A stretch of DNA of 64,000 nucleotides from Furcasterigmium furcatum. Lineage: Eukaryota > Ascomycota > Sordariomycetes > Glomerellales > Plectosphaerellaceae. Position 1 is the first letter of the stretch. Every line of letters begins with the position of its first letter. Positions 56,431 through 64,000 of this stretch are shown here, piece after piece. The translations under genes were made by a program, and so were the position numbers. The notes under the pieces are model-generated. The model was given only the letters and a program-made list of their open reading frames with translations, ran no database searches and was not told where the DNA came from. Location of the stretch: contig BCIA01000002.1 of NCBI GenBank assembly GCA_001599815.1, positions 4,313,626-4,377,625 on the forward strand, given 5' to 3'.

Positions 56431-59400
56431 ATGTCGCCCAATGTGCTGGCACTTAGGCTCAATACTAATTTCCCTACCATGGACAGATTTCCAGAGTACC
56501 TGGACCCCACCGAGTCCCCTCTCCAACTAGACACCATGGCCACCGCCATTCCTCCCCGGAATAAGGCCCTGGGCAACGTCCAGACTGAGTCCGCAGAGTC
56601 CAGCAGGCGCCCTTCCCCCCAGCCCACCCACTTTAGTGTCCCCGTCCTGTCGCAGTCTAATAGCAATGGACACCGCATCCTCCGCTCTGCCACTGTTGGC
56701 TATGTGGCCCCGGAGTTCCTCGGCAAGGTGGAACAAATGAAGCAGGGTAAGCATACAATTCGTAACTAGACGTACGGGACATCAGCTTACACCGTGCAGT
56801 CAAGGACATCGTGACGAAGGGGGGCTGGATCCCCGAGCGCATCATCGATGAGCAGGTCGAGTGGTTCTACGAACAGCTCGGCATCGATGACGTCTACTTC
56901 AAGATCGAGACCCCCGAGGTCATCGCCAGCCAGGTCACCTCTCTATATGCCGCCAAGGTCGCCGCCTACTCCAGAGAGGACAAGCGCGAGGAGATCAGGC
57001 TGGACTCCGAGGCGAAGGACCATGCCATCTACATCGATACCAGCGAGCCTGGCAGGTCCAACATCGCTGGCCCGCGCTACGAGAGCAGGCTCGAGGCGAA
57101 GTATCTCGACCACGTCGGCAAGACCAAGTACCGCGTCGAGACCTTCCGCTCTCCCGGCGTCCTGGGTGCCTCCCCCAACTCCAAGGCCAGCCTCCGCTGC
57201 TACTTCGTCTACCAGTGCATCTTCAAGCAGCCTCCCGAGCAGACCGACCCCAAGGAGACCCGTCTCGAGGTCATCGCCGACCACGGCTTCCTCCAGAAGG
57301 CCACCGCCAACACCAAGCAGATCTACCAGGAGATCATCGAGCTCGCCGTTAACAGGACGGGCCCCGTGATCGAGGTCTTCGACATCGAGGGCATGGCCGA
57401 GAAGCGTCTCGTCATTGCCTTCCGCTCCAGGACCGCCCGCGGCCTCTTCTCCGCCCTCAGCGATCTCTACCACTACTACGGCGTGACCAGCTCCAGGAAG
57501 TACGTGGAGCAGTTCTCCAACGGCATCACGATCATGAGTATCTACCTCCGTCCCGCTATGAACCTGGAGGGAGAGTACCCTCCCATGGAGGAGTCGATCC
57601 ACCAGATCACCAAGGAGATCTCCCTCCTGTACTGCCTGCCTCACAACAAGCTCCACGACCTCTTCGCAAGCGGCGAGCTCAGCCTCCAGGAGACCGTCTA
57701 CGGCCACTGCGCCTGGGTCTTCATCCAGCACTTCCTCAACCGCCTCGGCCCCGAATACGTTTCCCTCACGGAGATCCTCGACCAGAAGAGCAACGCCAAC
57801 ACGGCCCTGCTCAACAAGCTCAAGCGCCGTCTCAGGACCCAGACCTTCACCCCCGACTACATCCTCGAGATCATCAAGTCGTACCCCGGCCTGATCAGGG
57901 CCCTGTACGCTTCCTTCGCCAACGTGCATCTCGCCGTCGGCCCCGAGTTCGACCGTCACTTCATCGCCCCCACCCCCGCGATGGACGTGCTGTCGGACGC
58001 CAAGCTCAAGGAGAAGATCACCCGTGACGTGTCCAACGAGCACGAGGAGATGGTCATGACCGCCTTCCGCGTCTTCAACCAGGCCATCCTCAAGACCAAC
58101 TACTTCACCCCCACCAAGGTCGCCCTCAGCTTCCGCCTGGACCCCAACTTCCTGCCCGAGATCGAGTACCCCCGCCGCCTCTACGGCATGTTCCTCGTCA
58201 TCGGCGCCGAGTTCCGCGGTTTCCACCTCCGCTTCAAGGACGTGTCCCGTGGCGGCATCCGTATCGTCAAGTCGCGCAGCAAGGAGGCGTATAGCATCAA
58301 CGCCCGCAGCCTGTTCGACGAGAATTACGGTCTTGCCAGCACTCAGCAGCGCAAGAACAAGGATATCCCCGAAGGCGGCTCCAAGGGTGTCATCCTCCTC
58401 GACGCCAAGATGCAGGACCGTGCCAAGGAGGCCTTCGAGAAGTACATCGACAGCATGATCGATCTGCTTCTCCCCGGCCAGACCCCCGGCATCAAGAACC
58501 CCATCGTCGACCTCTACGGCAAGCAGGAGATCCTCTTCATGGGTCCCGACGAGAACACTGCCGACCTCGTCGACTGGGCCACCGAGCACGCCCGCAACCG
58601 TGGCGCCCCCTGGTGGAAGTCTTTCTTCACCGGCAAGTCTCCCAAGCTCGGCGGCATTCCCCACGACGCGTACGGCATGACCACCCTGTCCGTTCGCGAG
58701 TATGTCAAGGGCATCTACCGCAAGACCGGCCTCGACCCCGCCACCGTTCGCAAGATGCAGACCGGTGGCCCCGATGGTGATCTGGGAAGCAACGAGATCC
58801 TTCTCAGCAACGAAAAGTACACCTCCATCGTCGATGGCTCCGGTGTGCTCTGCGATCCCAACGGCCTCGACCACCAGGAGCTCCTGCGCCTTGCCAAGGG
58901 TCGCGCCATGATCAACAACTTCGACATGAGCAAGCTGTCCAAGGATGGATACCGTGTTCTGGTCGAGGACGTCAACGTCCGCCTCCCGACTGGTGAGATG
59001 ATCGCCAACGGCACCACTTTCCGCAACACGTACCACCTCCGCGATACTGGCCTTACGGAGATGTTCGTGCCCTGCGGCGGTCGCCCCGAGTCGATCGACC
59101 TGATCTCCGTCTCCAAGCTGATCAAGGAGGGCAAGTCGACGATCCCCTACATTGTTGAGGGCGCCAACCTTTTCATCACCCAGGACGCCAAGCTCCGCCT
59201 CGAGGCTGCCGGCTGCATCATCTACAAGGATGCCAGCGCCAACAAGGGTGGTGTCACGTCGTCGTCTCTGGAGGTCCTTGCCTCGCTGTCCTTCGACGAC
59301 GCCGGCTTCGTGGAGCACATGTGCGTCGGCGCCGACGGCAAGGCTCCCCAGTTCTACAACGACTACGTCAAGTCTGTGCAGGCCAAGATCCAGGAGAACG

Positions 59401-59805
59401 CCAGCCTCGAGTTCGAGGCTATCTGGCGCGAGGCCGAGGCCACCAAGACCCCCCGCAGCATCCTGTCCGACAAGCTGTCCGTTGCCATCACCGACCTTGA
59501 CGAGGAGCTGCAGCACTCCGACCTGTGGCAGGACGAGCGTATCCGCCGCTCCGTCCTCGCGGACGCCCTGCCCAACCTCCTCCTCCAGAAGATCGGCCTC
59601 GACACCATCATCCAGCGTGTTCCCGACTCTTACCTCCGTGCCATCTTCGGCAGCTACCTCGCCTCGCGCTTCGTGTACGAGCATGGTATCAACCCTGGCC
59701 AGTTTGCTTTCTTCAACTTGTAAGTCCCTTCTGTTCGTCGCTAAAGCTTCGTCACAATGCTAACATTATCCCAGCATGTCCAAGCGCACGGCTGCTCTCA
59801 ACTAG
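56431..59805 (+). CDS. GDH2: NAD-specific glutamate dehydrogenase
   Basis: Three exons, 56431-56746, 56800-59719 and 59775-59805; 1,088 residues, the size of the large fungal NAD-GDH subunit. It deaminates glutamate to 2-oxoglutarate and ammonium, catabolic, repressed by good carbon sources in fungi. Seen: a fungal N-terminal region (HRILRSATVGYVAPEFLGK), the glutamate-binding lysine region (FHLRFKDVSRGGIRIVKS), GGSKGVILLDAKMQDRAK, ETADLVDWA-like NTADLVDWATEHA, the nucleotide-binding half (TGGPDGDLGSNEIL), and VEGANLFITQDAKLRLE with ANKGGVTSSSLEVLASL. The last exon adds only MSKRTAALN after FFNF. The start at MSPNVLALRL is the first in-frame ATG of a long open stretch; MDRFPEYLDP further in is an alternative. 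Very strong codon bias (C/G-ending) suggests high expression and creates a long antisense open frame. Confidence 0.95.
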
Positions 59806-61045
59806 ACGCTCGCCGCGCAGGGCTTCTAGCTCCAGCGATTGATTTTTCGTTCGCCCCCAGTCACGGGCTGGGATGGCATCTGAGTCTTTTATCACGGTAT
59901 ATGCATATTATGGGCGTCATGAAATATTTCAACAACACATCAAAGAGAGATGAGTTTTCGGGCACATACAGGGTCCCGCGCTGGGCGGGATCGTAATTCG
60001 GGCGAGCGGATGAGAGACAGAGAGGAGAACAAAAGCATCTTACAGGGGGAAAGACAAAAGAGGGATAGACCTCGGCTTGCTACATGGCCGCATTGCAGCG
60101 CGATGCGGTCGAATGAAATTTTGGAACGTTCTAACAATGAGTCTTCCCTGGGTGATGTGACTTGGTGCTGGTGATGCTGGGGCTCGACACTCCTACTCAG
60201 TCAGTATAAGCGGCCGACCGTCGTCTCGAACATGTCGGTAGCGAGATCTCGCTCGACCACGATGGCTTATGGCGACGGAGGAAAATTGGATGACTTCCGG
60301 GTTGCTAAGGAACCTTTCAAGTTAGACAGCCGGCAGATATATTGCGCCTCATGACGGGACCCAATCATGGAGTGTTCACTCCGAGCCTGGATATTGGGGT
60401 TGCATCGCAAGCGCCTGGGCTGGGGATCCCGACGGGTATCAAGACTGGCTGACGATGCGGGATGCGTCTGAGCTGACACAGCATGGAACAGACGGCATTT
60501 GTAAATCATCATGAAGGAGACGGACGGCCAGGAATGGGGGCTGAGAGGATGTTCGAACGAGGTAGAACCAGTCGAAATCAGCTCCCAGGACGAGGTGAAT
60601 ATGATGGCGATACTGCAGCAGAAGTCTTCTCCCCGTCCTCCATCCAGAAATAGTATCTGACAAGCCGTCGGGCCCCAGTCTAGACCAAGCCATGGGAGAC
60701 GTCATCCTTCCCTGCACAAGAACAGGATCGAAGCCGGCTCTCATATCTGCCACCACGATCATTGGGTCCTTCCATCTGCCACCCACCCACCAGCAGATCA
60801 CGAGCCTCTCCTGCCCGCAACACCAGTTTCCTAATGGGGGCGTCGATCCGGAGAATAAACTACCGTCGGCAGCCACGCGCGGGGACCCCGGACACGGAGC
60901 GCGGCTGTCACGGCCCCGTCGAACATGGCCCGACCCGAGCGTGTGGATATAAACCCCACGGGGAGGCACCTTGGCTCTGGGAGGATCGACAGACGATCAC
61001 GCCAGCTCTCTGCTCTGACCGAAGATCAAGCCCAAATCCTTTACA
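59806..61045. other. Intergenic, 1.2 kb, GDH2 terminator and LPMO promoter
   Basis: The left part is the GDH2 3' region. The right part is the LPMO promoter, with a TATA box at 60948 and GC-rich GCGGGG/CCCCGG words around 60875-60900 that resemble CreA (SYGGRG) sites. No ORF is supported. Confidence 0.6.
60948..60953 (+). promoter_or_regulatory. TATA box of the LPMO gene
   Basis: TATAAA, 98 bp upstream of the LPMO ATG, in a region otherwise GC-rich. Placement is right for a core promoter of an inducible secreted enzyme. Confidence 0.65.
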
Positions 61046-62088
61046 ATGAAGTTCATCACTGCTCTCCTGGGCCTGACACCCCTCGTTTCCGGCCATGGAT
61101 ACGTCGACAGGGCCATCATCGGAGGACAGAACATCCAGTTCTACCAGGTACTTGCCATTATCCCCCGCCGCCATTGAGGAGTCGACGTGCTGACCTGACG
61201 ATCCCAACAGCCCTACCAGGACCCGTACATGAACCCGGCTGTAAGTGCCGCCCTCCTCGGCCAGAGAAGGCGGCAAGGCGGATCTGACGCACCCCCAACA
61301 GCCCCAGCGCATCTCCCGCGAGGTCCAGGGCAACGGCCCCATTGAGGACCTCTCCCTCATCGACATCCAGTGCGGCGGCTGGACGGCCGGCGGCATCTCC
61401 GGTTCCAAGCCCGCGGCCCTCCACGCCAACGCCGCTGCTGGCTCTCAGGTCACGCTGTACTGGACCCTGTGGCCCGACTCGCACGTCGGCCCTGCCATCA
61501 CGTACATGGCCCGCTGCCCTGACTCCGGATGCAACAACTGGCTTCCCGGAACTTCGTGCGTCCCTCCCTCGTGTTTCTTTCATTCGGCGTGGTCCAGAGA
61601 CTGACCTTGGGAAATTAGGGCCGTCTGGTTCAAGGTCCACGAAGCAGGTCTCAGCAACGGGGTCTGGGGCGCCGTACGTACCCCCCAGCAGGCAGACGTG
61701 ATTCTCCGATTGAAGACAAGCTGACACCCCGCAGAGCCCCCTCATGCTCCCCAACAACGCCGGGTACAGGTTCAACATCCCGCAGTGCCTCGCGCCGGGC
61801 TACTACCTGGTCCGCCACGAGCTGATCGCGCTGCACGCGGCCTGGGCGTATCCCGGCGTGCAGTTTTACCCGAGCTGCTTCCAGCTGAATGTTTCCGGCG
61901 GCGGCAGCACGAGGCCCTCGAGCGGGCTGGTCAGCTTCCCCGGCGCGTACAGGACGACCGACCCCGGCGTGGTGTTCAACCCTTATATTGGCGGTGAGTT
62001 CTCCTCGGGTGGCCTGAGAGAGGAGGGACGCTGACGCCGTGTAGCCACTTCGTATCCGGTTCCCGGACCGTCGGTCTTCCGATGCTAG
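61046..62088 (+). CDS. AA9 lytic polysaccharide monooxygenase, secreted
   Basis: Six exons: 61046-61147, 61211-61240, 61302-61555, 61619-61673, 61735-61993 and 62045-62088; 247 residues. The signal peptide MKFITALLGLTPLVSG is followed directly by His17, the N-terminal copper ligand after cleavage (HGYVDRAIIGG). The second ligand is His105 in WPDSHVGPAITYM; the axial tyrosine is Tyr192 in GVQFYPSCF, and His/Gln near it (HELIALH, QFYPSC) fit the AA9 active site. The protein ends PGPSVFRC, as AA9 catalytic modules do. There is no linker or CBM1. AA9 enzymes oxidatively cleave cellulose or hemicellulose with O2/H2O2 outside the cell. Exon 2 is only 30 nt. All five introns have GT-AG consensus and correct phase. 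Confidence 0.95.
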
Positions 62089-62555
62089 GTTCGCCTCGGC
62101 AGTTTCCTGACGCCGCGCGAGGAACGTCCTGCTGTGATATTTTCCTCTCGTGAGCTTCGGGATCGATGATGGTGGTATGTGAGAGGTTCGGGTTGAGAGT
62201 CGGCCATGGTCTGGCCGATCTCGACGCCGATCTCAGAGGGTCCATCCCGGGTCCCCTCAAGCTTCAAGAGAATGGCATGTCCCTGGTGACGAGAAACGAT
62301 CGAGGAGGAGATAGTGCAATATAAAACAAGGCGCTTCGCTTGGTTATGGATGCCGATTCCGGTCCGCTGGTGTACAGTCGTATGACAAGCCCTGAAAACT
62401 CAAATCCTGATAAATGTGTCGAAGAGGGCGGCCCAGCCCTGAGCTGGCCTCCGTGTTTCCTGGGTATACCGACGCTGGATTCTGATGATGTCGAAAAGTA
62501 ACGCCTCGCGACCAGGCCCGGTCTCGACTCAGACCGCAATGCAGATGGATCGATC
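62089..62555. other. Convergent intergenic gap, 0.47 kb
   Basis: LPMO 3' region facing the 3' end of the tetraspan gene. Frames here lack features. Confidence 0.5.
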
Positions 62556-63177
62556 TCAATGGGCAGTCATCGCAAAAGTAGTAGAATTCTCCGTCCGAGC
62601 CCTTCGCCGTTGCGTCCAGCAAGTGGCACACGCCACCACCAACACACCAAACTGCAGCCCGCTGCAGAAGACACATCAGACTCCGAGCCTGAGAGGAGAG
62701 GATGAGGGGAAACAGAGAGCACGAGACTCACCACAGAGTCACCTGGAACCACACGGCGTACATCTTCCAGGGGTAACCGGCGTACGGCCCGCTGTTCTTG
62801 TAGTCCTCGCTGTAATTCCCCCGACCGGAGAGGGCCACCGAGAGCGTGGACACGATGAAGAGGGCGAGGAGCACGAACTCGCCGCAGCTCACACAGAACA
62901 GCTCGTTCTTGAGTGAGAGGCTCCGCTGGGCGTGGTCATTGAAGATGCCCCAGCCGCGGCAGGTCGCCCAGGCGCACCACAGGGCCATGAGACAGGTCTA
63001 GACAGGTCAGTTGGGATGTCAAAGCAACGCGCAATTCTCGTAGCCTACCGCGACATAGGTGACGTAGAAGTGGTCGCCGAACCGGACGGAGCAGAAGACG
63101 ATGATGGCCAGGACGATGATGTCGATCGCGGCCACGAAGATGCGCAGGATGGCCTCCGTCGCCGTCGTTATGCGCAT
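62556..63177 (-). CDS. Small tetraspan (MARVEL-like) membrane protein
   Basis: Three exons, 63049-63177, 62732-62997 and 62556-62661; 166 residues. Four hydrophobic segments: ILRIFVAAIDIIVLAIIVF (about 9-28), FYVTYVATCLMALWCAWAT (about 36-55), FVLLALFIVSTLSVALSG (about 77-96) and VTLCGLQFGVLVVACATCW (about 130-148). The tail TQRRRARTEN is basic and cytoplasmic-looking. The layout with a loop carrying NYSEDY between helices 3 and 4 resembles fungal MARVEL-domain proteins of the plasma membrane or eisosomes. The last junction is the least certain: the donor GTGAGT is good, and the acceptor TTCTGCAG is the one that gives the fourth helix; unspliced, the protein stops after VTLW. Function unknown. 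Confidence 0.7.
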
Positions 63178-64000
63178 CGTGGCGCGCCGGTGAGGAGTCG
63201 AGCAGTTGAGGCGGCGGGGGGAGAGGCCATCTGCTGGTGGTGGTGATCAACGGTGGACGACGATGGATGGTGGATGGATCTTTGCTCGACTCCATCCATG
63301 TCACGGGGGTGAAGTGACCTCTAAAAAGCCCTCAATCAGAGGCCGTTGTCAGATCCATAACGGCGGGGCCCTGTCAGATGGACGGCACGTGTGGCTTCGC
63401 TGGCGACTCGGGGACCTGGACCGGACCGACCTGGTGCTGAGGCGCAGCGGCGCCAGGCCTCTTTGGGCAAGTGAACAGGGGTCAGGAAAGGAGAAAAGAG
63501 GCTGACCACTCACCCAAAGTCCGGGGGTGGGTGCACAAAGCCACTGCCGGTGGTGGACAAGAGATCGGAAAACCGATGCTCATTCATCAATGCCATTGTC
63601 ACATTCCTTTCACCGGGTGAGACAAGTGCTGTTTCCCCCACTTGACCCCCTATTCCCCTATCAATTCGCACTTATTCCAAGACCAAACGAATGAGAACTC
63701 GATGTTTTCTGCACAAACGATGGACGTCTCAGTGCCCAGTGTATGTACAGTACACTCTGTCGAGCTGTCCCCGAGACTGACAACGGCACGGCCCAATCTC
63801 TCAATCAACACAATCCATGAACAAGGTAGCAAGTCTGCTTCGAAAGCTGCTAGGCCTGAACAGACTCGAGGCAATGCCTCTGAACTGACCCAAGAGCGCG
63901 ACACAAGATACCTGGGCCCAATCCAATGTTGAAAATTGTCTCTGCATTCAAGTCCCTGGAAGTCAAGATTCAGAATCACTCGTCTGGGCCCGGACATGCC
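63178..64000. other. Intergenic to window end, 0.8 kb
   Basis: Promoter of the tetraspan gene and sequence beyond it. Two short opposing frames at 63640-64000 show no domain or splice signals. Any gene to the right starts outside the window. Confidence 0.5.

Noticed and set aside
56943..59684. A 913-codon open frame antisense to GDH2
   Set aside because: It mirrors the strongly C/G-ending codon bias of GDH2: its product is Leu/Val/Glu/Asp/Gly-rich with no domain. Long antisense frames opposite highly biased GDH genes have been noted before and are best explained by codon use.

Overview
The window is nuclear DNA from a filamentous ascomycete, most likely a Sordariomycete. The evidence is short introns (about 48-70 nt) with GT(A/G)NGT donors and CT(A/G)AC-like branch points, GC-rich coding sequence, two Zn2Cys6 regulators, an AA9 LPMO, a CYP51, and ortholog-like core genes. 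I built 20 gene models by reading frames and splice sites by eye; no search was run. The leftmost gene runs off the window.

Layout. 0-10.6 kb holds conserved cell-biology genes: a long ADF-H protein (partial), the mitofusin FZO1 and ESCRT-III VPS2. 12.7-19.9 kb has a PP2C phosphatase, an Aro80-like Zn2Cys6 activator and a small two-helix membrane protein. 20.8-27 kb is a same-strand trio on the minus strand: an F-box protein, an OTT_1508-type predicted deaminase and a dynamin-family GTPase. 28-35 kb has a divergent CYP51, a small secreted acidic-repeat protein and an M13 metalloendopeptidase.

35.6-44.6 kb is the most interesting block. It contains a Dal5-type anion symporter, a mitochondrial tricarboxylate carrier, a Zn2Cys6 regulator and a PrpF-family isomerase. 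A 10-bp palindromic element, TCCCGCGGGW, occurs five times here. I found it upstream of the symporter, between carrier and regulator, in regulator intron 1 and twice upstream of the isomerase gene, and nowhere else in the window by eye. I read this as a candidate co-regulated tricarboxylate or aconitate-type pathway, conceptually like the carrier/isomerase/regulator part of fungal itaconate clusters but without a visible decarboxylase.

45-51 kb has a four-helix membrane protein with a GC-AG intron, an MCT-like MFS transporter and a convergent kynureninase. About 5.4 kb without a supported gene precedes the NAD-dependent glutamate dehydrogenase (56.4-59.8 kb). The right end has a six-exon AA9 LPMO and a tetraspan MARVEL-like protein. 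No tRNA, rRNA, transposon or CRISPR array was found.
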